From the NCBI GenBank assembly GCA_033557465.1, contig CM066035.1, positions 245,414,869-245,478,868 of the forward strand: a stretch of 64,000 nucleotides of DNA, in the 5' to 3' direction. Each line of letters opens with the position of its first letter. Position 1 is the stretch's first letter. Of this stretch, positions 1 through 10,060 are shown piece after piece. The position numbers and the translations under genes are program-made. This stretch comes from Ichthyophis bannanicus (Eukaryota; Chordata; Amphibia; Gymnophiona; Ichthyophiidae). Under the pieces are notes generated by a model. The model did not search any database and was not told where the DNA came from. It saw only the letters and a list, made by a program, of their open reading frames with translations.

Positions 1-1622
1 AAACGAGAAAGCTCTGTTAGTGGTACAGGCATTAGCCTTTGTGAATGATCTCGGGAGGCAGATGGTGTTGAGGTTCGCTGCTCTCCTACTTCTGTTGTTG
101 GGTGGATTGGAAATCAAGCTGTTGAGGTGAGAGGGTGCTATATTATGGATAAGTTTGAATGTAGTGACTAGTAATTTGTACTGAATGCGGGCCGTGATGG
201 GGAGCCAATGCAGCTCAATTAGGGTGGGCGTAATGTGGTCAGAGAGTTTTTTTTGCATGATGAATCTGGCTGCAACATGTTGTGCCATTTGCAGAATATT
301 TGTAGTTTTCTTTGGCAAGCCTTGCAGTATGGCATTGCAGTAATCTAGGTGTGGAATGATGAGGGCCTGAGCGACAGATCTGAAGTCATCATGATCAAGG
401 ATGTTACGTAAAGGCTGCAGTATTCTTAATTTGTGGAATATGGCTCGATTGGTGTTTCGCAGGTGCCTGTCCATATTTAGGTTGTTGTCAAGCATCACAC
501 CTAAGTATTTTATTTCTGATTTTATGTTGTAAATGTTGTTCATGGTGACATTTTTAGGGGGCTCAAAACCTGGTTTCCTGGAGATGCACATTGCTTCTGT
601 CTTCTTATGGTTAATGAGCATGTTATTTCGTTGGAGCCAGATTTGAAGCTCGAGAAGGCAATTTTCAAGCTTACTGATGTTCGGGTTGTTTGCATCCAGT
701 TGTGTGTAGAGCATTAGGTCATCAGCGTAGATATGGTAGTTGATGCCGTGGGTCTGGAATATTTTGCACACTGGTTGCAGGTATAGATTGAATAAGAGAG
801 AGGAGAGGGCGGAACCTTGCGGAATGCCCTGGGTTTGTGGGAAGGGAGTTGCTTTGTCGTTGTTGAAATTGACCTGCTGCATTCGGTTTGTTATATAGGA
901 GGAGAACCATTTTAGTGGGGTCCCTGCAATGCCTATGGACTCAAGTCGTTCCAGTAGTGTTGAGTGGTGCACTGAGTCAAAGGCAGCTGAGATATCAATG
1001 AAGATAAGCATATACATCGTGTTCTTGTTCTCCAGCCCCTTAAGTAGATTGTCCAGCAAGGCTAGCAGGAGGGTTTCCACACCATGATGTTGTCGAAACC
1101 CGTATTGATGCACATCCAAGGCATTTGTATCATCAATGTGGTCTTGCAGTTGCTGCTGTACTGCCTTTTCAATGATTTTGGCGAGGAAGGTTATACTTGA
1201 GATTGGGCGGTATGAGGTAGGGTCATCTTTGCTGAGTGTTTTGTTCTTCAAGATGGGGCGTATAAGTGACTTCTTGAGGAGTGATGGCATGAGACCTTGC
1301 AGCAGTGATAGGTTCACTATATGGGAGATGTGCTGCGCTATTTCCTCTTTGGTTGCCTTGATCCAGGAGGCTGGACAGGGGTCAAGAGGGGAGGTGGTGG
1401 TTTTTAGGTTGGTGATGATGGCTTTTATCTGTTGATTGTCCACCTTCCGGAAGGTTAACCATTTTCTGCTGAGATCGGTCCTTTCCTGTGTGCTGCTCTC
1501 TTGATGGAAGTTGGTTGGGTCCAGCGTGGGGGTGATGAGGGTAGGTGCTGCAGGATTGAGTTTGCTGGCATAGTGATCTGCCAGTTGTTGAGCTGTTATG
1601 GAGCCGCTGGAATTGTTGTCTT
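1..1622 (-). mobile_element. L2-type LINE reverse transcriptase relic, 3' part cut by window edge
   Basis: Read on the minus strand, this stretch carries a non-LTR reverse transcriptase in decayed frames. Visible motifs in protein order are SYRPIS (about 1214-1194), YGFR (about 1110), DISAAFD (about 997-977), YADDLMLY (about 733-710) with the catalytic YADD, then AARF (about 270) and ELHWLPI (about 221-197). The last motif is typical of the C-terminal region of L2/CR1-superfamily LINEs. The frame is broken near 840-900, where the PQGS-type motif is lost. No endonuclease domain is present, so the copy is 5' truncated at about 1622, where a TIR element begins. The 3' end lies before base 1. A relic, not a gene. 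Confidence 0.8.
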
Positions 1623-1623
1623 G

Positions 1624-2062
1624 TGGGGCTTTTGTTTACTAAAATGAGCAAGTTTACTGTGCACTCAGTCTCAAAACTTAGCATGGGGGTGGCACTGATG
1701 AATAGGGGAATGCATGGCATGTCCTTATGCAGTGAGCATGCATCCAGTGCCACCAACCTCGCCAAGCTGTTTTCCACAATTAAAGCAGGTGCTGTTACTG
1801 CCAACCATTTAGGTGGTGGTAAGTGCACACACGCTAACTGTGATATTAACTGTGAACGTGTTCTAAGGATGCACGTGCTAACTGCAATGCACAGGCACTC
1901 CCACACTCCACCCCTAACCAGCCCAGTCTCTGCTCTAAGCTACATTAAATGGTTAGCAGGGTTAACTGCATTTTTAGGTTGTGGTAATGGCTACTGTGGC
2001 AGGATTAGCGCATGGTAAAACCTGCAGTTAACGTTAGCATGGTTTAGTAAACATGACCTTAT
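1624..2062. mobile_element. Short TIR element (MITE), TTTACTAAA family copy A
   Basis: The ends are inverted copies around TTTACTAAA: GTTTACTAAAATG near 1632 and CATGGTTTAGTAAACATG near 2037-2054. The interior is rich in GTTAAC/GCTAAC words and has no coding signal. Related ends occur near 16,790, 26,195, 40,980, 48,490, 53,943 and 57,335, so this is a dispersed family. No clear target-site duplication was found. Confidence 0.55.
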
Positions 2063-2065
2063 GAG

Positions 2066-2133
2066 AGTAATTTTATAAGCTATTTCTGTGACTAAAACAA
2101 TGTTTATACACAAATAAACATTTATAAAATTGC
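2066..2133. repeat. Small inverted repeat
   Basis: The left arm (2067-2089) contains AATTTTATAA and the right arm (2110-2133) is its approximate reverse complement, ending TTATAAAATTGCC. It may be a tiny MITE or the edge of the neighbouring TIR element. Nothing codes here. Confidence 0.4.
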
Positions 2134-2184
2134 CCGGCCTTACCATACATACACACATACGTTTTGGTGGAGTTGTGACTTACA

Positions 2185-2913
2185 AATATATGAAAGGAGA
2201 TATTTTAAGGGCAACAAATCTTTTTGTTAGGAAAGCAAATAAAAGTGAGAAGAAATTGAGGCCACTATGGTTTTCAAAGGAAGTAGCTGAAAAAGTAAGG
2301 AAAAGAGAGATTAGCTTTCATTAACTATAAGAAATTCAGAAAGAGAAGACAAACAGCAATATCTAGAAAAACTAAGAGAAATTGGCAAAGTAGTCAGGAA
2401 AGCAAAGATGCAAATGGAATAAAGAATAGCCCACACAGTAAAATATAGGTATGTTTGTGACAGGCAAAAGTGCAAAGGTGGCATTGTGAGACTTAAAGGT
2501 GAAGGGGAAAAATAGATAGAGGCTGATGAGGATAAAGCAGACTTGCTTAACAAATATTTATGCTCTGGGTTCACAGATGAAGGCCTGGATATGGGACCTC
2601 AGAAAACAAACATAAATAGGAATGGAAGTGATCTAGAACTTGAACTATTTTTGAAGATTGTCTTCTTGAGGAGCTAGCTAAACACAAAAGTGTACAAAGC
2701 GATGGGGGCAAATAAGATTCATTTGAGAGTATTGAAGGAATTTAGGACATACTGGTAGCTCAGGTGTCTATCCTTTTTCAATGCTTCTTTAGAGTCGGAA
2801 GTGATCCTGGAGAACTGGAAATGGGCAAACATGGTTCCTATCCACAACAGTGGAGGTAAGGAAGAAGTTGGTAACTACAGACCGGTTAGTCTGCCTTCTG
2901 TTGTGAGTAAATT
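2185..2913 (+). mobile_element. CR1-B LINE, segment 1 (before L2 insertion)
   Basis: This stretch aligns by eye with 44,885-45,605 of the longer CR1-B copy. It starts at the word GATATTTTAAGGGCAAC and ends at NYRPVSLPSVVSK-type sequence at about 2870-2912. It covers the linker between endonuclease and reverse transcriptase and the start of the RT. Frames are broken by stops and indels. The same element resumes at 5572, which shows that the intervening L2 LINE is a later insertion. Confidence 0.8.
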
Positions 2914-5571
2914 ATGTTTATGTTTATTATAATACTTGATATACCACACCTCTTCAATCCAGGGCGGTTTACAATCAACAACAAACAGAACGGCCATAGG
3001 CCAAGGAAAAGAAAAGAACTCTATTAAATGACAGGAAAGAGAAAAGGAGAAGGAGAACAAAAAAAAATAGAGAGTAAGAAAGAGAGAATTTGTGGGAGTG
3101 GGGGATAGTAGAGAGGTACCTTAAAGGGTCTGGAGGAGAGCGTTAGGTAATGGTGGATGGCAATCAAAAGCGGTTTGGAAAAGATGAGTTTTTAGAAGGG
3201 CTTTGAATTTCACAAAAACTGGCTCCTGCCATATTGCAGAGGGAAAAGAGTTCCATAGTGAGGGTCCCAGAAAAAAAGAATGCAGAATGCCGGGTGGATT
3301 GGAGGTAAGCAGGGGAGGGAGATGGGAGCACCAAACGGTTAATATGAATAGAGTGAAGGCTACAAAAGGGGGTGTGGAATTGCACTAAGTCAGCCAAATA
3401 TTGTGGAATACCGGTGTATATAACATGATGAGTCAGCGTTAAGATTTTGTATTGAAAGCGATAGGCTACAGGAAGCCAATTTAATTTGATGAGAACTGGT
3501 GTGATATGGTCTCAGCGGGAGGAGTGGGTGATGATCCGGGCAGGCGTATTCTGTATTAGTTGTAAGCGATGAAGATGGGTTTTAGTGATAGCAGTGAAGG
3601 CCAAGTTACAGAAATCTAAATGAGACATAACTAAAGACAAGAGCAGAGTAGTTAGAGCCTGCAGGGAGACGAAAGGGCGGATGGCATGTATCTGACAGAG
3701 GTAATAGAAGGAACGACGGGAAAGGAGTGAGATATGTTCTTGAAAGGTAAGCTCAGAATCAAGGGTCAGGCCAAGATAACGAATGGAGGGGACTAGGGAG
3801 AAAGCAATACCAGCGAGTGTTGGGGCAACTGTAGGACATGGGCTACCAAAAGTGAACCAAATTGTAAATGTCTTAGACAGGTTAAGATGTAGACAGTTGG
3901 AAGAGAGCTAGGAAGAGATGTGCTGCAAACAATCGTTGAGTATGGAGAGATTTGGCTGATGTGGAGTAGTATGATGAAGCAGAATAATGTCATCCATATA
4001 ACATGCAGATAACCCAAACTGTTGTATAAGAAGTGCAAGGGGTGCTAAAAAGATGTTAAAAAGGAGGGGGGCCAGAACAGAGCCCTGGGGAACACCACAA
4101 TGCAGAGGGATGTGATCAGAGGAGTCTGAGTTGAAATGCACTGAGAAGAAAGATAGGAATGAAACCATCGATAAACCATCCCATAAAGCCCAGAATCCCG
4201 AAGTCGTGAAAGCAAGAGGGAGTGATCAACAATATCAAAAGCTGCTGATAGATCAAGGGAAACTTCCAAAGTAATATCACCATGTTCATGAGCTGTGTGA
4301 CTCTCATTAAGGAAAGAGCAAAAGAGTCTCGAAACTATGCCCTGTACAGAAACCAGACTGACGAGGATGAAGTAGTTGAGTCAACATGGTGGGATAACAG
4401 AGAAAATGGCTTTTTCCAGAATTTTAGCAAGGAATGGCAGATTAGAAACAGGACGATAGTTGGAAGGATCATGAGGATCAAGGGAAGATTTCTTTAAGAG
4501 GAGACAAACAATTGCGTGCTTCCAGGTAGAGGGAAAAACACCAGACGACAGGCTCTTGTTGAGGATGGTGAGGACAAGGGGGAGAAGCACCAATGAAGAT
4601 TCTGTAATCCAAACCGAGGGGATAGGATCTAATGCACAGAAGGTTTTATGAGAGGTGGAGATCAGTTTAGAAAGTTCCATGGTGGAAACTGGGTGATAGG
4701 TAGACCAAGAATAGACAAGAGAAGGAGGGGAGGCTGGGGGAGAAGGAAGGGGGGAAAGGGAGGGAGATTCGATATGAGATGTGCAGGGGTTGAAAGAGGA
4801 ATGGAAAGATTGGATCTTGGTGTCAAAGAAGAGGGCCAGCTGGGAGGCCGACGGGGTCTCAGAAGAATCAGGTGATGAAAACTGAGCTTGCAGAGTGGAC
4901 AGGAATTTTAATACTGAGTAAAGATAGCGGGAGGAATTCGGAGCTGAGGAGATATCATCAGAAAAGTGGTAATGCTTTGCCTGATGGACCTATGAGCGAA
5001 AAGCCTGATATGAAGACTTGAAAAACTGTAGGGTTGCCGGTGTGCGGTGCTTACGCCAAATGTGCTCAGTGTCACAACTGAGAGCGCAAGAGTTGGCACC
5101 CCTAGTGAAGCCAAGATTGCGATGTTAGAATAGAGCATTCAGCTGGTCACAGCTGCAAAGGAGCAACTTGATCTAGAGCTGCTGTGAGTGAAGAGGTCCA
5201 CAGTGAGACCTGTTGTTCAGTTGACAATTGAGAAAAATCAGAAGGGAAGATTTGGTCTGCAGCAGGAAATTGCTCTAAAGTCTGAGGGGAGCCCAACGAC
5301 ATGCTTATTGGTGTGAGGAAGTACGCGAGGTACATGAGGAGGGCAAGGAGGGTGACTACACACGAAACCGAATAAAGGCATGATCAGACCAGGGAAGTGG
5401 AGTCACCTCAAAGTTGAAAAGCTGGATTATGGATGAAGAGGAGGAAAGGACTAAATCCAGAGTGTGACCGGCTATGTGAGTTGCTGGGATAATGTGTTTG
5501 ACAAGTGCTATGTCTCGGACCAGGATAACAAAGGCATAATTAATGGAAATGCTGCTAAAACAGAGGGTGAC
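2914..5571 (-). mobile_element. L2-type LINE inserted in CR1-B
   Basis: On the minus strand the order is endonuclease C-terminus (TLDLVLSSS ... SDH, about 5475-5370), a proline/purine-biased linker (about 4700-4900), then the RT. RT motifs are NYRPVSNLPFLAKILEK (about 4480-4410), DLSAAFDIVDH (about 4255-4225) and [14 protein letters not shown] (about 4100-4050). The catalytic box is YMDD (about 3995) instead of the usual YADD. The 3' UTR ends at about 2914 with CCGCCCTGG and TAATAAACATAAACATAA. The copy is 5' truncated in the endonuclease and has several frameshifts. About 30 bases of the CR1-B target appear missing at the junction, and I saw no clean target-site duplication. Confidence 0.82.
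3908..4680 (-). pseudogene. L2-type reverse transcriptase, frameshifted
   Basis: Three overlapping minus-strand open stretches (4680-4381, 4269-4045, 4168-3908) together give one RT core. The first holds NYRPVSNLP, the second SLDLSAAFDIVDHSLLL, and the third [13 protein letters not shown] followed by CYMDDIILLH. The D of DLSAAFD and the DD of YMDD are the metal-binding aspartates, and both are kept. Frame changes near 4370 and 4110 destroy the reading frame. In a live element this protein makes cDNA at the nicked target. This copy cannot. Confidence 0.8.
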
Positions 5572-6047
5572 ACAGTTTCTGGAATCCAAAAGATTAGAGG
5601 ATCTGAGACAGCATGGTTTTACTAGATTACAGTAGGTCTTGTTAGATGAATCTGATTGATTATTTTGACTGGGTGACCAGAATCACAGGAGAGTGCTAGA
5701 TGTGGTATACTTTCATACTGCTCCACATTGGGAACTTATAAATAAACTGAATGCCCTTGGGATGGGCTCTAAAGTGACTGGGTTAGAAACTAGTTGACTG
5801 GGAGGCGAGAGAAGGTAGTAGTAAATGGAGTTCACTCTGAAGAAAGGAGCATTACCAATGGCATATCACAGGGATCAGTCCTTGGTCCTGTTCTTTTTAA
5901 CATTTTTATAACTGATATTGTGGAAGGTCTGTTGGGAAAGGTATGTCTCTTTGGGGATGATATCAAAATCTGCAAAGGGTAGGATAGCATGGAAGGTGTG
6001 GATAACATGAAGAGGGATCTAGTGCAGCTTGAAAAATGGTTGCAGAT
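5572..6047 (+). mobile_element. CR1-B LINE, segment 2
   Basis: CR1-B resumes with a sequence matching the long copy at about 45,635 (TTTCTGGAATCC, then GACAGCATGG) and runs through the RT core. An open stretch at 5794-5982 holds SQGSVLGPVLFNIF and a degenerate catalytic box, LFGDDIKIC, in which the A of FADD has become G. It stops at about 6047 where a minus-strand CR1-A end intervenes. The matching point in the long copy is about 46,135. Confidence 0.8.
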
Positions 6048-6840
6048 TACAAAAGAACATATGAAATGCCATACTGGTCAGACCAAGGACCATCAAGTCC
6101 AGTATCCTGTTTTGAACAGTGGCCAATCCAGGTCACAAGTACTTAGCAGTTTCTCAAAAAGACGCAAAGGTTCCACAATGGCTTTCCCGGGTCCTCTTTA
6201 ATAATGGATTAAGGACCTTTCCTACAGGAACTTGTCCAAACCTTTTTTAAATCCAGCTACACTAACAGCTGTTACTACATCCTCTTGTAACGAATGCCAG
6301 AGTTTGATTATGCATTGAGTGAAAAAATATTCTCTCTTATTAGTCTTAATCGGGTTACACTGTAGCTTCATTGCATGTCCCCTAGTCTTTCTACTTTTTG
6401 ATGTGGTAAACCAGGGATTGCCAAACCAGTCCTGGAGGGGCACAATCGTGACAGGTTTTCAGGATTCCTTAATGAATATGCATGAGATATATTTGCATGC
6501 ACTGCCCTCATTATATCTGAAGTTCTCTCATGCATATTCAATAGGGATATTGAAACCTGACTGGTTTGCAGCCCTCCGGGATGGGATTTGGAGACTCCTG
6601 ATGTAAACAATTGATCTACGTTTACCCGTTCCACTCCATTCATTAATTTATAGACCTCTATCATATCTCTCTCAGCCATCTCTTTTGCAGGTTGAAGAGC
6701 CATAACCTTTTAAACCTCTCCTCATAGGGGTATTCTTCCTTCTCCTTTACCATTTTGGCAGCTCTTCTCTGTACCTTTTCTAGTTCCACTATAGCTTTGT
6801 TAAGATACAGTGACCAGAATTGCACACAATATTCATAGTA
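6048..6840 (-). mobile_element. CR1-A LINE 3' end inserted in CR1-B
   Basis: On the minus strand this is the C-terminal part of ORF2 plus the 3' UTR of CR1-A. It reads [47 protein letters not shown], and ends with the characteristic GGTCTGACC and CATACTGG words near 6070. A palindromic hAT-type MITE interrupts it at 6412-6600. At the left edge the words AAAAGAACATATG correspond to the CR1 3' octamer tail. The copy is strongly 5' truncated. Confidence 0.85.
6412..6600. mobile_element. Palindromic hAT-type MITE inside CR1-A
   Basis: A 189-base element begins CAGGGATTGCC and ends GGAGACTCCTG. The two halves are imperfect inverted copies around an ATGCATGAGA / TCTCATGCAT core. The flanks TGGTAAAC (6404-6411) and ATGTAAAC (6601-6608) look like an 8-base duplication with two changes, as expected for hAT insertion. 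The same family is seen at 25,988-26,181, and half of one at about 7685. Confidence 0.7.
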
Positions 6841-7430
6841 TTCAAATTTGATAGCGAAGGTATTCAAATTTGGTAGCTAAGATTTAATACTAAAAAAATG
6901 CAAGGTACAGCATAGTGGGTGAAATTCTTCAATGCATGAAAGAAGAGTGGGCTATGGGGGTGATAGTATCATAAGATCTTAAAGTGGCCAATCTGGTAGA
7001 AACGATGATGGCATAACCAGAAGTATGCTTGGGTTCATAGGGAGAGAAATGGTCAGCAAAGAAAATGGAGGTGATAATGCCTTTGTATAAGTCTCTGGTG
7101 CGACCTCATTTGGAGTATTGTGTACAATTCTGTAGACCACACCTTCAAAAGGATATGCAGTAAACATGATGGAGTCATTCTAAAGGGCAGCTGCTAAAAT
7201 GGTCATTGGTCTATGTCATAAGGTATATAGGGATAGATTTAAAAATCTCAGTACTGTAGGCATCCTTTGGAGGAAAGTCGGAAGAGGGGCGATATGATAG
7301 AAACACTTAACTATTTCTGTGGCATTAATGCACAAGAGCTGGGCCTCTTTCAGTTGAAAGGAAGCTCTCAAACGAGAAGACATGGGATGAAGATGAAAGG
7401 GGAAAGACTCAGAAGTGGTATCATACCTAA
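6841..7430 (+). mobile_element. CR1-B LINE, segment 3
   Basis: After the CR1-A insert, CR1-B continues (CAAATTTGGTAGC, then a TTTAATACTAAAAAAATGCAAGG stretch equal to about 46,145 of the long copy). It includes the region that codes for [19 protein letters not shown] in other copies. At 6838-6855 and 6861-6878 an 18-base word is repeated, apparently a small local duplication at the junction. The copy loses similarity at about 7430, where a foldback begins. Confidence 0.75.
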
Positions 7431-8115
7431 GCCTGTGTGAGCAGTGCAGCTGCAAAGGGTGCAAAAAACATAGGGGCACATTTAGGGTTGCCGACTGCTG
7501 GCCTTGACTTCCCTCCACTCCTGCCCAGCCCCTCCACTGCTTTCCCTGCTCCCTTGACAGTGGTGGTGGTGGCGGCCCTTCAATTAAAAAAAAAGTGGGT
7601 CTTTCTGACTGTGCTTGCATGGCTGATCTGATCTGTAGATTCATTGCATATCTCCTAGTCCTTCTACTTTTTGATGTGGTAAACCAGGGGTCTCCAAACC
7701 AGTCTTGGAGGGCCACAATCCTGACAGGTTTTTAGGATATCCCTAATGCATATGCATGAGATATCTTTGCATGCACTGCCCCCATTAGAGGAGAGAGGGA
7801 CCAGACCAGCCATGTAAGCGTGGAGTTGCAAAGACACCCAATTTTTAAAAAAAAATTGGAGGTCCGCCTCCGCCGCTACCAAGGGAACAGGAAAAGCAGT
7901 AGTGGGGAAAGGGCAGGCCAGGCAGGTAACATAGGGGGTGGGGGAGGAGCCAGCTGGACGTGAAAAGGTGGGGTAAGATGGGGAGATGATGGGCAAAGCG
8001 GGATGGGGCAGAAGGGCTATGCTGAGAATGGGGTGATGGGGCAAATGACAGATGTCATGGGGGGGCGCCAGGTTTGCAAATCACACAGGGTACATTTATG
8101 GCTTGGTATGGCCCT
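7431..8115. mobile_element. Foldback element inserted in the CR1-B 3' end
   Basis: Two inverted arms are visible. The left arm (about 7535-7636) contains CCTGCTCCCTTGACAG, a run of A and TTGCATGGCTGATCTG. The right arm (about 7795-7905) is roughly its reverse complement, with CCAGCCATGTAAGC and a matching A/T run. Between them, 7637-7786 is a copy of CR1-A plus half of a palindromic MITE. Outer flanks (7440-7534 and 7906-8115) are purine/pyrimidine rich and partly inverted. CR1-B resumes at 8116. No coding capacity. Confidence 0.6.
7637..7786 (-). mobile_element. CR1-A/MITE composite fragment, copy of 6369-6510
   Basis: The stretch starts with a CR1-A fragment (TTCATTGCATATCTCC to TTTTTGATGTGGTAAAC) and passes straight into the MITE (CAGGGGTCTCCAAACC). 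The same junction occurs at 6411/6412, 1.27 kb away. The MITE half stops near CCCCCATTA. So this is a copied piece of an already nested pair, not a fresh insertion of either element. Confidence 0.65.
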
Positions 8116-8345
8116 GCTCAGGAGTAATCTGAAGAATATTTCTTTATTCAAAGAGTGGTGGATGCATGGAAGTATCTCCCAGCAGAGGTGGTGGAGACAG
8201 GGACAGTACGTATATGAATTCAAAAAATCATGGGACAAACACAGAGGATCTCTAAGGGACAGGAGGCATTGTAGAGCTTAGTATTTGGTATGGATGGATA
8301 GACCGAATTAACCATATGGCTTTTATCTGCTGTCATTTTTCTGTG
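8116..8345 (+). mobile_element. CR1-B LINE, 3' end
   Basis: The last part of CR1-B matches 46,700-46,915 of the long copy: AGAGTGGTGGATGCATGGAA, CTCCCAGCAGAGGTGGTGGA, TGGGACAAACACAGAGGATC. It ends with CTGCTGTCATTTTTCTGTG, equal to the TTTCTATGTTTCTGTG tail elsewhere. This closes the element that started at 2185, so the four CR1-B pieces belong to one original insertion. Confidence 0.8.
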
Positions 8346-8488
8346 TTTTGCTGAATATCACATTAATATCTCATTTCATGACAGGTGCTTTCATTTCATT
8401 TTGAAAATGAAATGAAAGAAAAATGAACACAATTTTGTTTGGATTAATTTTCAAAAATATAAGTAGCTATCAGCATTACCATCTTACA
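8346..8488. other. Unassigned AT-rich stretch
   Basis: AT-rich sequence with a TTTCATTTC / GAAATGAAA inverted word near 8386-8415. I see no gene and cannot assign it to a family. Confidence 0.5.
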
Positions 8489-8546
8489 GGACAGAGTAGA
8501 TGGATCATGCTGGTCTTTATCTGTCGTCATTTACTATGTTACTTCG
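8489..8546 (+). mobile_element. CR1-C LINE 3' tail fragment
   Basis: The words GTAGATGGATCATGC, TGGTCTTTATCTG and TCATTTACTATGTTAC match the last bases of the CR1-C copy that ends at about 56,690. Only the tail of about 60 bases remains, a typical extreme 5' truncation. Confidence 0.6.
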
Positions 8547-8589
8547 TAGCACATTGCATGGAGATCTATATTTAAAGCTAACACCAGAT

Positions 8590-8806
8590 AGGGTGCAAAA
8601 CTAACTATGTCATAGGTTTCCCCGTTTATCCAAGTTATTACTCCTGTTCTATGTAAAGCATAAACATGTTATCCAAGTTGTTTTCTCCTGTTCTATGTGA
8701 AGCCAAACAGTTTGTTATGGTCATTTGGTTGTATGTAAACCGCGCTGACAATAGTGCGGTATATAAGAAATTGTAATAAATAAATAATAATAAATAATAA
8801 CTAGGC
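8590..8806 (+). mobile_element. L2-like / SINE tail element
   Basis: This stretch ends in the block GTAAACCGCGCTGAC, GTGCGGTATATAAG and an A/T-rich AATAAATAATAA tail. The same block closes the SINEs at 12,092 and 41,880 and the element at 26,468. It has no tRNA-like head, so it is either a 5' truncated LINE or the distal part of a SINE. A short TATCCAAGTT and CTCCTGTTCTATGT motif is repeated twice inside it (about 8629 and 8671). Confidence 0.6.
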
Positions 8807-9399
8807 ATGCTGTCTGGGACAGGCAAGGGGTGCAGAAATATGCCTGCCTATTTTCTTTCTTTTCTTCCACCATCCTTTATATTCTGATCCCCAGCCCTTC
8901 TTCTCTCTCCCTCCAATTCCCTAACCCAACCCTTTCCAGCTTTTTTATTGATGCCGGCCCATGCTTGCATTTAGGTCAGCTTTCCATCTCAAGGTGCTTT
9001 ACGTCCTGGGCGACTCTCCCTCTCTTCCCTCTCCCACACCCTAGTTACAACCTTAGTAAGGTATGCTATGTACTGGGTTTTGGAAGAAGCCAACATCTAT
9101 GAGCCTTCATTAAACACTTTAACTGCAATGGCAATGAAGAGAAGGGATAATACGCTATATAAAACAAATTTGAAAAAACCCAGGTAGTTGCAACAGAAGG
9201 CTTATGGCCTTATAACATGGCAGAGACTGTATTTGTCTGAGCTGGAAGATCAAAGGAACAGGAAGACACCGCCAGACTAAAAAATGGCAAGTTTAACTTA
9301 AAATATAACACAATGTGCATTTCCTTCTCCTTCAAATGGCAGACTTGATAATGGTGACTGAATCCTGTAGAGGATGGTTGTATATGCGGCTTGTGTGGG
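8807..9399. other. No recognised feature
   Basis: Pyrimidine-rich sequence at 8830-9060, followed by mixed sequence. I see no gene, RNA or repeat I can name. Confidence 0.5.
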
Positions 9400-10060
9400 A
9401 GGAGTGAGTGGTCTAAATGGAGTGGGGGTTATTCTGTGCCACGAATAGCGGGGATGGACGACCCGACGGGACACTATTCGTGCCTTCTCCTGTCCTCGAC
9501 TAACTTCCCCGCCGGTTGTGCAGGGAAGTTAGACAGGGGTGGGGAAGGGGCAGAGTCTGGATGTACAGGGCTGATTCTAATGTCGGCCCTGGACGTCCAG
9601 GGCTGGCGACATGTGCAGGGAAGTTACTCCACCTCCGAGGTGGAATAACTTCCCTGGGATGTTTCTTTTTGGGACAGCCGGGGCACGGATGGGGCAGGGG
9701 GGACAGAGGACATTCCCCGCAGCCCAACCCTGGCCTTAGGAGGCCAGATCAGGGGTCGGGCTGGCAGGGAATAAGCATTTATTCTCCGGTGGCCAGCGTC
9801 GCAGCTCTTCAATGGAGCAAGTGTGCCATGGCAACATGACGCCATTGCGCCGTGGCTCCATTGAGCAGCCTTGACTGAGTTAGCCGGGGACAGTCCTGCA
9901 CATGCCGGGGCCAGACTGAATCGCAGTGCCGGCCTGCTCGTGCAGGACTGTTCGCAATTCTGATCCCGCGGGGATAGACATGTCCCGTAGGACCAGAATC
10001 ACGATCCCCTTTGTACGTCCGGTTCAGATCGGATGTACAGAGGGGATCAACGTCCGGAAC
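9400..10060. repeat. GC-rich cluster of consecutive hairpins
   Basis: At least five separate inverted repeats follow one another. They are 9440-9448 with 9474-9482 (CACGAATAG), 9617-9635 with 9637-9655 (18 of 19 paired, almost no loop), 9804-9818 with 9855-9869, 9891-9901 with 9940-9950 (CAGTCCTGCAC), and 10003-10020 with 10031-10048 (16 of 18 paired). A further degenerate pair lies at 9957-9973 with 9983-9999. GC content is clearly above that of the flanks. There is no convincing reading frame. It could be the interior of a non-autonomous DNA element or a folded RNA. I cannot name the family. Confidence 0.6.

Noticed and set aside
1136..1435. Plus-strand open frame of 99 codons
   Set aside because: It is a shadow of the minus-strand L2 reverse transcriptase with its YRPIS and DISAAFD motifs.
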